In this document: positions 17,800 through 26,664 of the stretch, in pieces
Layout: every line of letters starts with the position of its first letter
Position numbering within the stretch: the first letter of the stretch is position 1
Assembly: GCF_900104725.1 (NCBI RefSeq)
Contig: NZ_LT629758.1
Span: forward strand, 9,510,001-9,574,000
Length of the DNA: 64,000 nt
Source: Actinoplanes derwentensis
GTDB taxonomy: Bacteria; Actinomycetota; Actinomycetes; Mycobacteriales; Micromonosporaceae
Direction: 5' to 3'
Notes under the pieces: generated by a model
What the model saw: only the letters and a program-made list of their open reading frames with translations
The model's database searches: none
What the model was told of the DNA's origin: nothing
Made by a program: the position numbers and the translations under genes

Positions 17800-19835
17800 C
17801 CCTGTTCCACCTGCGCGCCGCGGGCACCAGCCTTGTGCTGGACGCCCGCGGCGTCGCGCCGTTGATCCTGCACTGGGGTGCCGACCTCGGCGATCTCGAC
17901 GTCACGGCCTGGGCGGACGCCACCGTGCCGGCCGTGCCGCCGAGCTCGATCGACGTACCCCTGCGGTTGTCCCTTCTGCCGTCGCTCTTCGAGGGATGGA
18001 GCGGGCGTCCGGCTCTCACCGCGGGCGGTCCGCTGCGGCTGGTCGCGGCTGACGAGCGGAACCGGGCGATTTCGGTACGTTCGGAGAACGGCACCACCGA
18101 GGTCCTCAGCGAGCTGAAACTGTCCTCCGAAGGCGTCCTGCGGGTCCGGCACTCGCTGACCAACCGCGGGGACGCCGACCTCGCCGTCCCCGGCCTGGAC
18201 GTGCTGCTGCCGATCCCGGCCGAGGCCGCCGAACTGCTCGACTTCACCGGACTGTGGTGCCACGAGCGGCAGCCCCAGCGGCTCCCGCTGCGGCACGGCG
18301 TCTGGTCCCGGGAGAGCCGGCACGGCCGTCCCGGTCACGACGACGCGTTCCTGATGGTCGCGGGCGAGCCCGGGTTCGGGTTCGGCAGCGGGCGGGTCTG
18401 GGCCGCTCACCTGGCTTGGAGCGGCGACAAGCGGATCTGGGCCGAGCGCTCGGCCCTCGGTTACGGCGTCCTCGGAGCCGGTGAACTGCTCGCCCCCGGC
18501 GAGGTGTCCCTGCGGCCGGGGGAGACCTACGAGACCCCGTGGCTGATCGCGGTCCACTCGGAGACCGGCCTGGACGGCGTCTCGGACCGGCTGCACCCGT
18601 GGATCCGCCGGATGAGCCCGCTGAGACTGCCGCGCCCGGTCGTGCTGAACACCTGGGAAGCCGTCTACTTCGACCACGACCTGTCGATCCTTAGCCACCT
18701 GGTCGACGGTGCCGCCGAAGTCGGCGTCGAACGGTTCGTCCTGGACGACGGCTGGTTCACCGGCCGCCGCGACGACAAACGCGCCCTCGGTGACTGGTTC
18801 GTCGACACCGAGGTCTGGCCGGACGGCCTGCACCCGCTGATCTCCCGCGTCCACGAGCGCGGCATGGAGTTCGGCCTCTGGGTCGAACCCGAGATGATCA
18901 GCCCGGCGTCGGCGCTCGCCGCCGCTCATCCCGACTGGATCCTGGGCGGGGAGACCGGCCCGACCTGGCGCTGGCAGCGGGTCCTGGACGTCGAGAAGGC
19001 CCACGACTACCTGCTGGAACGCCTGACCGCGCTGCTCACCGAGTACCCGATCGCCTTCCTCAAGTGGGACCACAACCGGGACCTGCTCACCCCGGGGGAC
19101 GCGCACCGGCAGACCCGGGCGCTCTACCGGCTGCTGGCGGCCCTCAAGACGGCCTTCCCGCACGTGGAGATCGAGAGCTGCGCCTCCGGCGGGGCCCGCA
19201 TCGACCTCGGGATCCTGCCGCTGGTCGACCGGTTCTGGACGTCCGACACCAACGATCCCCTGGACCGGCAGTCGATCCAGCGCTGGACCGGTGTGGTGAT
19301 TCCGCCCGAATATCTCGGCGGGCACCTGGGCGACGGCGTCGCCCACGTCACCGGGCGCGCCTCGGCACTCGGGTTCCGGCTGGCCACCGCCCTGTTCGGC
19401 AGCGCCGGCATCGAATGGAACCTGACGAAGGCGTCGGCGGCCGAGAAGGTGGACATCGCCGCCTGGATCACCGAGCACAAGCGGCTGCGGCCGCTGCTGC
19501 ACACCGGCCGGGTGGTACACGCCGACACCCCCGACCCGGCGCAGCAACTGCACGGTGTCGTCGCCCAGGACCGGTCGCACGCGGTGTTCGCCCTGGTCAC
19601 GGTCGGCACCCCGGCGGCCGCGCTGCCGCCGCCGATCCGGTTCCCGGGCCTGGACCCGGACCGGCTCTACACGGTCCGGGCGATCGGGGTCCCGCCCCGG
19701 GTCATGCAGGACGCCCCGCCGCCGTGGCTGGCGAACGGCGTGACCCTGCCCGGCCGGGTCCTCACCACGGCCGGTCTGCCGGCCCCGCTGCTGGTCCCCG
19801 ACCAGGCACTGCTGCTGGAACTGACACAGCCCTAG
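17796..19835 (+). CDS. Alpha-galactosidase, GH36, 679 aa
   Basis: Removes terminal alpha-D-galactose from raffinose-family sugars or melibiose, in the cytoplasm. The N-terminal beta-sandwich precedes a TIM barrel with the nucleophile Asp425 in Leu-Lys-Trp-Asp-His-Asn-Arg and the acid/base Asp484 in Thr-Ser-Asp-Thr-Asn-Asp. Cys-Ala-Ser-Gly-Gly lies just before the acid/base region as in other GH36 enzymes. The ATG overlaps the binding-protein stop by 4 bp. With GH42 in the same operon, the cell can process both alpha- and beta-linked galactose from one imported pool. Confidence 0.94.
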   Translation: MTLFHLRAAGTSLVLDARGVAPLILHWGADLGDLDVTAWADATVPAVPPSSIDVPLRLSLLPSLFEGWSGRPALTAGGPLRLVAADERNRAISVRSENGTTEVLSELKLSSEGVLRVRHSLTNRGDADLAVPGLDVLLPIPAEAAELLDFTGLWCHERQPQRLPLRHGVWSRESRHGRPGHDDAFLMVAGEPGFGFGSGRVWAAHLAWSGDKRIWAERSALGYGVLGAGELLAPGEVSLRPGETYETPWLIAVHSETGLDGVSDRLHPWIRRMSPLRLPRPVVLNTWEAVYFDHDLSILSHLVDGAAEVGVERFVLDDGWFTGRRDDKRALGDWFVDTEVWPDGLHPLISRVHERGMEFGLWVEPEMISPASALAAAHPDWILGGETGPTWRWQRVLDVEKAHDYLLERLTALLTEYPIAFLKWDHNRDLLTPGDAHRQTRALYRLLAALKTAFPHVEIESCASGGARIDLGILPLVDRFWTSDTNDPLDRQSIQRWTGVVIPPEYLGGHLGDGVAHVTGRASALGFRLATALFGSAGIEWNLTKASAAEKVDIAAWITEHKRLRPLLHTGRVVHADTPDPAQQLHGVVAQDRSHAVFALVTVGTPAAALPPPIRFPGLDPDRLYTVRAIGVPPRVMQDAPPPWLANGVTLPGRVLTTAGLPAPLLVPDQALLLELTQP

Positions 19836-19836
19836 C

Positions 19837-19936
19837 GTGGTGACTTGCGGTCAGATCCGAACCCCAGGTCACCACGCGAAGGCGCAACCGGCCTGGTGTG
19901 GTGACTTGGGGTTCGATTCGAACCCCAAGTCACCAC
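19837..19936. repeat. 39-bp palindromic repeats, locus 2 (two units, 61-bp period)
   Basis: Units at 19837-19875 and 19898-19936. The second is almost perfect: a 19-bp arm starting GTGGTGACTTGGGG, one central base, then its exact complement. The first keeps the outer stem with changes in the centre. The unit length (39), the spacer (22) and the period (61) equal those at locus 1. The array begins 2 bp after the alpha-galactosidase stop and ends 7 bp before the 3' end of the convergent reductase gene, so it could act as a two-way terminator. Confidence 0.88.
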
Positions 19937-19943
19937 GCGGAAC

Positions 19944-20684
19944 TCAGGCTCCGCCGAAGCGTTCGGTGCGGACTCGTTTCGGGTCGTGGCCGAGTGCGAC
20001 CAGCATGTCGGCCACGACCTCGACGAACGTGTTCGGTCCGCAGACGAAACAGTCCGGCTCGAAGTCTGGCGGCCAGACGTGACTGTTGACCACCGCCACG
20101 TCGATCCGCCTCGGTGCGACCGGCCATCCGTCCGGCACCTCGCGGCTGTAGACGAAGTGCACGTCCAGCCCCGGATCCTCGCGGGCCCGGCGGCGTAACT
20201 CGTCCGCGTACAGGACGTCGGCCGGGGTTCGTACCGCATAGATCAGTTTGAAGATCTGCCGACCGCGGGCCCGGATCATCGCCATCAGCGGCACGATCCC
20301 GGAACCGCCGGCGATCAGGGTCACCGGCGCCGTCGACTCGGCACGCCAGACGAACCAGCCGCCGATCGGGCCGCGCACCTCGATCTGATCCCCGGCCACG
20401 ACGACGTCGGTGAGGTACGGCGACACCTCGCCGTCTTCCAGGCGCTGCACCGAGATCTCCACCGTCGTGGAGTCGGCCGACCAGGCCGAGGCGATCGAAT
20501 AGCTGCGCTGGGCCTGGTAGCCGTCCTCAGCGGTGAGCCGGATGTCGATGTGCTGACCGGGCAGGTGGCCGGACCAATCCGGGATGTCGAGCACCAGGGT
20601 CCGGGCGGTGCCGGTCTCCTCGCGTACGTCCCGGACGGTGGCCGCCTGCCAGGTCAGTCGCCGTGATACCGCTGCTCTTGCCAC
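19944..20684 (-). CDS. FAD/NAD(P)-binding oxidoreductase (ferredoxin reductase type), 246 aa
   Basis: The FAD domain has Arg-Ser-Tyr-Ser-Ile-Ala-Ser (the RxYS flavin motif). The NAD(P) domain has Gly-Gly-Ser-Gly-Ile-Val-Pro-Leu and ends with Cys-Phe-Val-Cys-Gly-Pro-Asn. No iron-sulfur cysteine cluster is seen. The GTG start at 20684 follows GGAG and overlaps the upstream oxidoreductase gene by 31 bp, so the pair is co-translated. It likely passes electrons between NAD(P)H and the molybdenum enzyme. Confidence 0.88.
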   Translation of the reverse strand: MARAAVSRRLTWQAATVRDVREETGTARTLVLDIPDWSGHLPGQHIDIRLTAEDGYQAQRSYSIASAWSADSTTVEISVQRLEDGEVSPYLTDVVVAGDQIEVRGPIGGWFVWRAESTAPVTLIAGGSGIVPLMAMIRARGRQIFKLIYAVRTPADVLYADELRRRAREDPGLDVHFVYSREVPDGWPVAPRRIDVAVVNSHVWPPDFEPDCFVCGPNTFVEVVADMLVALGHDPKRVRTERFGGA

Positions 20685-21253
20685 GGGTCTCCGTACATGT
20701 GGTAGCCGGCGTTCTCCCAGAATCCCGGCTCGTCCTCGTGCATCATCCGCAGCCCGTCCACCCATTTGGCGGACTTCCAGAAGTACAGATGCGGGATCAG
20801 CAGCCGGGCCGGGCCACCGTGCTCGGGGTGCAGGGGCTCGCCGTCGTACTCGTAGGCGATCCAGGCCTTGCCGTCGAGCAGGTCCTCGAGGGGGACGTTG
20901 GTGGTGTAGCCGCCGAAGCTGTGTGCCATCGCGTAGTCGCCGGCGGTCTCCACGTCCTCGAAGAGCGTGTCGAGGGAGACGCCCTTCCAGCCGGTGCCGA
21001 GCTTCGACCACTTGGTCACGCAGTGGATGTCGACCGTGATCTCCTCGGCCGGCAGCGCGGTGAACTGCTTCCAGTCCCAGGTGTGCTTCTCGCCGATCTC
21101 GGTGATGATCGAGAAGTGCCACCGATCGAGCGGGATCTTCGGCGTCGGCCCGGCGGAGAGCACCGGGAAGTCGTGCGCCAGATATTGACCGGGAGGCAGG
21201 TCGGGCGACGGCTCGCGCCGCCGCCCGCCGAAACCCCGGGAGATGATGCTCAT
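20654..21253 (-). CDS. Molybdopterin-dependent oxidoreductase, sulfite-oxidase fold, 199 aa
   Basis: Oxidoreductase molybdopterin-binding domain of the YedY/sulfite oxidase group. Cys78 in His-Cys-Val-Thr-Lys-Trp-Ser is the expected molybdenum ligand. Other family motifs are His-Ser-Phe-Gly-Gly-Tyr-Thr-Thr-Asn and Glu-His-Gly-Gly-Pro-Ala-Arg. No signal peptide, so it is probably cytoplasmic, unlike periplasmic YedY. It is coupled to the flavin reductase that follows. Substrate unknown. Confidence 0.9.
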   Translation of the reverse strand: MSIISRGFGGRRREPSPDLPPGQYLAHDFPVLSAGPTPKIPLDRWHFSIITEIGEKHTWDWKQFTALPAEEITVDIHCVTKWSKLGTGWKGVSLDTLFEDVETAGDYAMAHSFGGYTTNVPLEDLLDGKAWIAYEYDGEPLHPEHGGPARLLIPHLYFWKSAKWVDGLRMMHEDEPGFWENAGYHMYGDPWQEQRYHGD

Positions 21254-21284
21254 GGGGTACGAGTAAACCGCACCGTTGTTACGT

Positions 21285-23003
21285 TCAGGCCTTGACCGTG
21301 CCGCTGGTCACGCCCACCACCGTCTTGGTGGAGGCCAGCACCACCCGGTAACTGCCACCCGCCACCAGCCCGGTGATCTTGCGGCTGGCCGTGGCGCTGT
21401 AGGTCTTCGCCGTCGACCACTTGCCCTTGACCAGGCGCTGCAGGGTCATCTTCTGCCCGGTCGCGCCGGTCACCTTCACCGTGATCGCACCCTTGCCGGA
21501 CTTGGTGGCCTTGACCGCGGCCTTGACCGTGTACGCCACCGAGGCGGTCGGCGACTCGACCGAGTCGTCCCCGGAAGCCACTTCGAGCGAGATCTGGAAC
21601 GTGCCGGTCGCGACCCGGCTGACCACCACCTCGCCGTCGGAGTCGGTGGTCACGTCGTCGCAGCCCTGGTCGACGCCGCCGATCGTGAGGCAGAGTTGGG
21701 CGTCCTGGTCGGCGTAGGCCTCGTCACCGGCGGTCACCGAGAACGTGGTCTTGGTCTTGGTGCCGTACGTGACGGTCTTGTCCTCCTGGTCCACGGTCAC
21801 CTCGGGCCGCGGCGAGTCGTCGTCGCCACCGTCATCGTCGCCACCGCCGGCACCGAGTGACTCCAACGCTGCCGCCGCGTCGATGCGCCCGTTGCCGAAG
21901 TCATTGTCGAACCCCGTGGTGCCCAGGTCGACCGCGGTGTTCTCGAGCGTCTCCTCGATCTCGTCCGGGGTGATCGCCGGCTGGTACGCCTTGAGCAGTG
22001 CGGCGACCGCTGCCACGTGCGGCGACGCCATCGACGTGCCGTTCGCCGTCGAGTACTTGCCGCCCGGCACGGTGCTGACGATGCCGGTGCCGGGCGCGGC
22101 CACGTCCACGTAGTCGCCCTCGTTGGAGTAGACGCCCACCTCGTCGCTGGAGTCGGTGGCGGCCACCGCGATCACGCCGGGGAACGCGGCCGGGTAGCTG
22201 ACCGGGCTGCCCTCCTCGCGCTCGTTGCCGGCCGCCGCGATCACCGTGACACCCTTGTTGCGGGCGTACGCGATGGCGGTCTTCTGCGCGGTGTCGGCCT
22301 CGGTCCCGCCGAGCGACAGGTTGATGACGTCGGCGCCGTTGTCGGCGGCCCAGACGATGCCCTCGGCCGTGTCGGAGGTGAATCCCTCGCCGTTGGCGTC
22401 GAGCACCTTGACCGGCAGGATCTCGGCGTCCGGCGCGATCCCGGCGATGCCCTTGCCGTTGCCGGCGATCGCGGCGATGGTGCCGGCCACGTGTGTGCCG
22501 TGCCCGTCCACGTCGGTGTCGCCACCGGCGACGTCCTCGATCGCGTCGTACCCGGCCAGGACCTGACCCGCCAGATCCGGGTGGGTGCCGTCGACGCCGG
22601 TGTCGATGACGGCGACCACCACGCCGTTCCCGGTGCTCGACTCCCAGGCGTCCGGGACGCTGATCTTGGCGAGGTCCCACTGTTTGGTGCGGTAGGGGTC
22701 GTTGTCGGCCGGCACGTCGAGGGCGTGGACCCGGGAGTCGACCTCGACGGCGACCGTGGCGCTCTTCTGCACGGCGGCCGCGGCGATCCTGGTGGCCTGT
22801 GCCGCGCTGCCGGCGACCTGCACCGAGAAGACCGGGCGGCCGGTGGCGTCCAGGCTGGTGGTCACCACCCGGACCGGGGACGACCCCGAACCGTAGGAGA
22901 CCGGACTGAACGCCTGGCTGCCGGTGGGCAGTGCGAACACGCCCACCGCCGCCGCGGTGACCGCCACGATTCCGCCCGCGAGGAAGTTGCGCCGTACCCG
23001 CAT
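21285..23003 (-). CDS. Secreted subtilisin-like serine protease (S8), 572 aa
   Basis: A signal peptide (about 30 residues) and a prodomain-like segment precede the catalytic domain. The triad is Asp134 (Val-Ile-Asp-Thr-Gly-Val-Asp), His171 (Gly-His-Gly-Thr-His-Val-Ala-Gly) and Ser324 (Gly-Thr-Ser-Met-Ala-Ser-Pro-His), with oxyanion Asn260. An Asp/Gly-rich linker leads to a beta-rich C-terminal part with a Cys pair. The ATG at 23003 follows GGAGGG. It is a paralogue of the two subtilases at 36-40 kb, which share Tyr-Gly-Ser-type prodomain starts. Confidence 0.93.
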   Translation of the reverse strand: MRVRRNFLAGGIVAVTAAAVGVFALPTGSQAFSPVSYGSGSSPVRVVTTSLDATGRPVFSVQVAGSAAQATRIAAAAVQKSATVAVEVDSRVHALDVPADNDPYRTKQWDLAKISVPDAWESSTGNGVVVAVIDTGVDGTHPDLAGQVLAGYDAIEDVAGGDTDVDGHGTHVAGTIAAIAGNGKGIAGIAPDAEILPVKVLDANGEGFTSDTAEGIVWAADNGADVINLSLGGTEADTAQKTAIAYARNKGVTVIAAAGNEREEGSPVSYPAAFPGVIAVAATDSSDEVGVYSNEGDYVDVAAPGTGIVSTVPGGKYSTANGTSMASPHVAAVAALLKAYQPAITPDEIEETLENTAVDLGTTGFDNDFGNGRIDAAAALESLGAGGGDDDGGDDDSPRPEVTVDQEDKTVTYGTKTKTTFSVTAGDEAYADQDAQLCLTIGGVDQGCDDVTTDSDGEVVVSRVATGTFQISLEVASGDDSVESPTASVAYTVKAAVKATKSGKGAITVKVTGATGQKMTLQRLVKGKWSTAKTYSATASRKITGLVAGGSYRVVLASTKTVVGVTSGTVKA

Positions 23004-23130
23004 CCGAGTCCACCCTCCGTCTGGAGCCGCCGCGCTCACGCCGGCCCGTCGGGATAGAGATTGAGGCCGGCGAAGTGCGAAGCGGGCTCGCCCCGGGTGC
23101 GATCCGGGTGCGCGAGGTAGGGTCGGATTC

Positions 23131-23565
23131 ATGCCGTTGACAGGTGAATACGCCCCCAGTACGTCGGATTGGGCCCGCGATCAGGCGGAGAAGTACGAGT
23201 CCACCGGCGGTGCCGAGGGCAACGACATCATGGGTAAGCCGATCATCGTGCTGACCAGCGTCGGTGCGAAGAGCGGCCTACTGCGCAAGACTCCGCTGAT
23301 GCGGGTCGAACACGACGGGGAGTATGCCGTCGTCGGTTCGCTCGGCGGCGCCCCGAAGAACCCGGTCTGGGTCTACAACCTGCGCAAGAACCCGCTCGTC
23401 GAGCTGCAGGACGGCGAGGTGAAGCGGGACTACACCGCCCGGGAGATCACCGGCGCGGAGCGGGACCTGTGGTGGGAGCGGTCGGTGGCCGCCTTCCCGC
23501 AGTACCACGAGTACACCAAGAAGACCGACCGTCTCATCCCGCTCTTCGTGCTCAGCCCGGTCTGA
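23131..23565 (+). CDS. Deazaflavin (F420)-dependent nitroreductase-family protein, 144 aa
   Basis: Ddn-type split-barrel family. Motifs: [17 protein letters not shown] and [16 protein letters not shown], which form the F420 pocket in the family. ATG 23131 opens the gene, divergent from the subtilase. Its 3' end overlaps the convergent adenylosuccinate-synthetase-like gene by 14 bp. Physiological substrate unknown. Confidence 0.92.
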   Translation: MPLTGEYAPSTSDWARDQAEKYESTGGAEGNDIMGKPIIVLTSVGAKSGLLRKTPLMRVEHDGEYAVVGSLGGAPKNPVWVYNLRKNPLVELQDGEVKRDYTAREITGAERDLWWERSVAAFPQYHEYTKKTDRLIPLFVLSPV

Positions 23566-24736
23566 GTTTCTTGTCCGCCGAAGTCGGGCCGTAAGACTCC
23601 AGGTAAACCGGCGCGCCCAGCTCGGTGGAGATCGCGTCGCACCAGTCATCGGGGCGAAAGGTCTCCGCCGGGCGGGCCGCCGCCAGCTCGGCGCCGAGAC
23701 GTTCCTGGTGGTCCAGGTCGCGGAACGGTCCCGGGTCGATCCTTTTCCCGATGTCGTACGACGTACAGATCCGCAGTTCGGGACAGCGCTCCGGGACGTC
23801 CAGGTGGGTGATCGCGAGCGCGTCGACACCGCCGGCCACCTCGATCGCGTATCGATGGGCGACCGCGTCGAAGTGCCCGGTGCGGAAGGCGCCCTGCCAC
23901 CGATCCCGGCCGTTGTGCCGCTCGGGCAGGTCCAGGCTCGGATCCTCGGTGACGAAGGGCCCGGCGCCGTGGCGAGTGGTGTATGTCCGTACCACCCCGA
24001 GTCTTGAAAAAGCCGGACAAATTTCTTGAACGTTGTCAAACGTCGTCGTCGACCACGTGGTGTACGGGTGCCAGCCCCGCCACTCGTCGAGCAGCACCCC
24101 CTGCGCACCCTCGAAGACACAGGGACCTTCGCAGAGTAGACGGGACGTGAACTCGCTCCCGACGATCCGGACCGTCTCGCCGAACGCGGTGAACGCCTCC
24201 ACCACGTCGTCGAGCGGCACCTCGGGATCGTCGTAGAAGTCGCGCAGCGCCGCGAACCGGCGGCGCAGACGTGCGGGGGAGAGGACGTCGCTGACCCGTG
24301 GGGCGTCGGCGTGGCTCAACGCGTACGACATCGTCTCGCCCACCCCCATCCCGCACGAACCGTGCCGCGAATCGCCCCGCCCGATCTCCCGGCGGTGGTT
24401 CGCCCGGCGATGCCACGGCGTGGCGAGCAGCGCGTCGCCGTCCACGGTGAGCAGGTGAAACGGGTTGCCGAGCGCCGCCGCCTCACCGGCCAGCGCCAGC
24501 GGATCCACCACCATGAACCGGGTCAGGTGGGTCGGCACCCCGCGCAGCGTGCCCGACCCGAACTGGGCGAACGTGTGGTGCCGCCCGTCCTCGGTGATGA
24601 CGTTGTGTGCCGCCTGCGCTCCCCCGTTGAAGCGCAGCACGGCCCGTCTCGGCTCCGCCGCGCAGAGTGCGTCCACCACCGTGCCCTTACCGGCGTCGCC
24701 GTAGCCGAGGTCGACCACGGCCACGTGCCCGGTCAC
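23552..24736 (-). CDS. Adenylosuccinate synthetase paralogue, 394 aa
   Basis: GTP-dependent ligase fold of PurA. The P-loop is Gly-Tyr-Gly-Asp-Ala-Gly-Lys-Gly-Thr, keeping the catalytic Asp14, and His44 matches the PurA histidine. [18 protein letters not shown] and Ile-Thr-His-Leu-Asp-Val are all recognisable. It is shorter than PurA (~430 aa), and the IMP-loop region reads Gly-Ser-Cys-Gly-Met-Gly-Val-Gly-Glu rather than Thr-Thr-Gly-Arg-Gly-Ile-Gly-Pro-Ala-Tyr. It is the last gene of a four-gene operon, starting 4 bp inside the previous gene. The context suggests a specialised purine or NAD-linked reaction, not housekeeping AMP synthesis. Confidence 0.85.
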   Translation of the reverse strand: MTGHVAVVDLGYGDAGKGTVVDALCAAEPRRAVLRFNGGAQAAHNVITEDGRHHTFAQFGSGTLRGVPTHLTRFMVVDPLALAGEAAALGNPFHLLTVDGDALLATPWHRRANHRREIGRGDSRHGSCGMGVGETMSYALSHADAPRVSDVLSPARLRRRFAALRDFYDDPEVPLDDVVEAFTAFGETVRIVGSEFTSRLLCEGPCVFEGAQGVLLDEWRGWHPYTTWSTTTFDNVQEICPAFSRLGVVRTYTTRHGAGPFVTEDPSLDLPERHNGRDRWQGAFRTGHFDAVAHRYAIEVAGGVDALAITHLDVPERCPELRICTSYDIGKRIDPGPFRDLDHQERLGAELAAARPAETFRPDDWCDAISTELGAPVYLESYGPTSADKKLRPG

Positions 24737-25689
24737 AGCCGCTGGTTCCCGCCCGCGCCTCCGGCGATCTCGAAACCGGCCCGGACCACCTGGGTACGCT
24801 GCAACGGCGCCAGCGCCCGCTCCACCGATCCGCCGGCCCGCGAGCCCACATCGGTCAGGTCGGCGATGCCCTCGTCCAGGTCGATCGCGTCCTCACCGAG
24901 CCCGACGGTCAGCGCGATCGTCTCGCACACCGCGTCCAGGTCGTCGAGTTCCAGCACGTTCTGCCCGAGCAGTTTGCGCCAGCGGCCCAGCACCTCACGG
25001 TCGCCGCTGTGGTGGGCCGCGGTCGGCAGGATGTAGTAGACGTCGTACTTGCGCTGCAGTTCGGCCAGGATCGTCTCGGTGGGGATCGCCTCGCTCAGCT
25101 CGTCACCGATGACCGCCTTCACCTCACGCGGCTTGACCCGCGGGTACGGCATCTCGTCGCCGATGATGAACAGGTAACCCCGCCGGCCCCGGTTGATCAT
25201 CGAGTCCATCAGCGTGTGCCGGGCCATGAAGTAGAGCGCCAGCTCGTACGACTCGTGTTTCTGGCCCCCGCCGCCGCCCTCCAGGACGATCTTCTCCAGG
25301 TGCGAGTCCATCCGGTTGTCCGACTCGAACTGCCCGAGCTGCAGCGGCGCCCGGTCACAGGTGGCGTCCCCGATCGCCCCGAACATGATCTGCGGGTCGA
25401 CCGCGTAGCTCTTGCGGGTCAGCAGGCCCAGCAGCTGCGGCAGTTTCGTCTGGAGCACCCGTGGGACGTTGCCCATCGAGCCGGTCACGTCGAACAGCAC
25501 GGCTATCGGGGTGCTGAACGGGTGCTCGTCGCTGTCCCGGCTCTCCCGCATGAACACGCCGTTCGGGTTCAGGTCCGGGTGGACCGTCCGGGCGCCGCCG
25601 TCGCTGTACGCGAACGGGCTCACCCCGGTCGCTGAACGGTAGTTCGCGGCCGCCGTGTAGACATCGGTGGACCAGTGTCCGCTTCCCAT
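24733..25689 (-). CDS. von Willebrand factor A (vWA) domain protein, 318 aa
   Basis: The MIDAS metal motif is Asp-Val-Thr-Gly-Ser-Met (residues 67-72) after a hydrophobic strand, with later Gly-Ala-Ile-Gly-Asp-Ala and Ile-Ile-Gly-Asp-Glu-Met strands completing the fold. No signal or membrane segment, so it is an intracellular vWA protein. The ATG at 25689 follows AGGAGG, and the end overlaps the synthetase-like gene by 4 bp. In known bacterial systems such proteins act as metal-dependent assembly platforms for partner enzymes, which fits the kinase-like and ligase-like neighbours. Confidence 0.85.
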   Translation of the reverse strand: MGSGHWSTDVYTAAANYRSATGVSPFAYSDGGARTVHPDLNPNGVFMRESRDSDEHPFSTPIAVLFDVTGSMGNVPRVLQTKLPQLLGLLTRKSYAVDPQIMFGAIGDATCDRAPLQLGQFESDNRMDSHLEKIVLEGGGGGQKHESYELALYFMARHTLMDSMINRGRRGYLFIIGDEMPYPRVKPREVKAVIGDELSEAIPTETILAELQRKYDVYYILPTAAHHSGDREVLGRWRKLLGQNVLELDDLDAVCETIALTVGLGEDAIDLDEGIADLTDVGSRAGGSVERALAPLQRTQVVRAGFEIAGGAGGNQRL

Positions 25690-25698
25690 TTTGTCCTC

Positions 25699-26664
25699 CT
25701 AAGGAACGAACGGCCGGAACTTGCGCGGGCCGTAAAGCCGGTTAATCAATTCGTCGAACTCGCCCAGCAACGCCCAGGCGTCCTGGGGCCGCATCCGCGG
25801 CGCGTCGTACATGCAACCCGCGGCGAACCGCCTCATTTCGGCGGGCATCCGCGGCCCGATAAGCCGTGCCATCAGGCCTGTTGCCATGTAGATGTCGGTC
25901 GCGGGACCGGCGAGTCGGTCGTTGCGCACCTCCGGCGGATAGTCGGACACTCGTGCCTTCACTATCGCCGCAGGTCGATGTCCCGCATAGCACCAGTCGA
26001 CAAGCACCAGACCGTGTTGCTCCGGATGGATCAGCACGTGCTCTTCAAGGACCGCCCCGTGCGTGACCCCGGCCCGGTGCGCCCAGCCGAGCGCGGTCAG
26101 CAGCCGCCGCCACATCCAGGCCACGTCCCGCGGGTCCCGCGATGCCCGGCCGACCTCGGCCAGACTGATCATCCCGGCCTGACGGGCCAGCACGTTGACC
26201 CGGCGCCGGCGGCGCTGCTGGTCCTCGACGACGAAACTCTCGATCAGCCGCGGCGCGTAGGGCCGGAACTTCGGGTCGCCCTCACTCCACAACCGGCGCA
26301 GCGCGGTCGCCTCGGTCTCCATCAGATCGTTGTCGGCCGGGTCCCGCGGCACCTTGACCAGGACGTCACCGTCCACGTACAGCTCGGCCAGATCGCCGCT
26401 CGCCTGCACCCGGTCCATCCGGTAGCAGCGCCGACGTCCTTGCAGGACCGGCCCCGCCGTCTTCCCCTTATAGAGGTCCGCGAGCTTGGCGAAGGCGTTC
26501 GTCGCGGCCGCGCGGTGCGCCGCGCCCACGGTGTCCGGGTGGACCAGCTTCGCCCATTTCCGGTACGCGTGACGCTCGCCGAGTTCCTGAAAGTCGTCCG
26601 CCGCGGCGATTCGGGCCACGGCCTCCTCGAACGACAGCGTCTCGATTCCGGCCATCGTGATCAT
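25699..26664 (-). CDS. J-domain plus protein-kinase-like protein, 321 aa
   Basis: Residues ~10-66 look like a J-domain with the diagnostic His42-Pro43-Asp44 between two helices. Residues ~75-300 look like a protein kinase fold: Lys104 in Val-Leu-Val-Lys, a helix with Glu, then His202-Gly203 where kinases have His-Arg-Asp, His209 in place of the metal-binding Asn, and Asp223-Trp-Cys in place of Asp-Phe-Gly. This looks like a pseudokinase or an atypical kinase. ATG at 26664 overlaps the upstream Nudix stop by 4 bp. A gap of 9 bp leads to the vWA gene. Confidence 0.75.
   Translation of the reverse strand: MITMAGIETLSFEEAVARIAAADDFQELGERHAYRKWAKLVHPDTVGAAHRAAATNAFAKLADLYKGKTAGPVLQGRRRCYRMDRVQASGDLAELYVDGDVLVKVPRDPADNDLMETEATALRRLWSEGDPKFRPYAPRLIESFVVEDQQRRRRRVNVLARQAGMISLAEVGRASRDPRDVAWMWRRLLTALGWAHRAGVTHGAVLEEHVLIHPEQHGLVLVDWCYAGHRPAAIVKARVSDYPPEVRNDRLAGPATDIYMATGLMARLIGPRMPAEMRRFAAGCMYDAPRMRPQDAWALLGEFDELINRLYGPRKFRPFVP

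Noticed and set aside
19898..19936. A tRNA T-arm-like GGTTCGATTC in the second palindrome of locus 2
   Set aside because: The match is limited to the palindrome centre. No acceptor stem, anticodon arm or CCA-type end is present, and the same spot varies between units.
23552..24736. A true PurZ (2-aminoadenylosuccinate synthetase) of the Z-genome pathway
   Set aside because: The catalytic Asp of PurA is kept, whereas PurZ proteins change it, and no phage genes, dATPase or DpoZ-type polymerase lie nearby.
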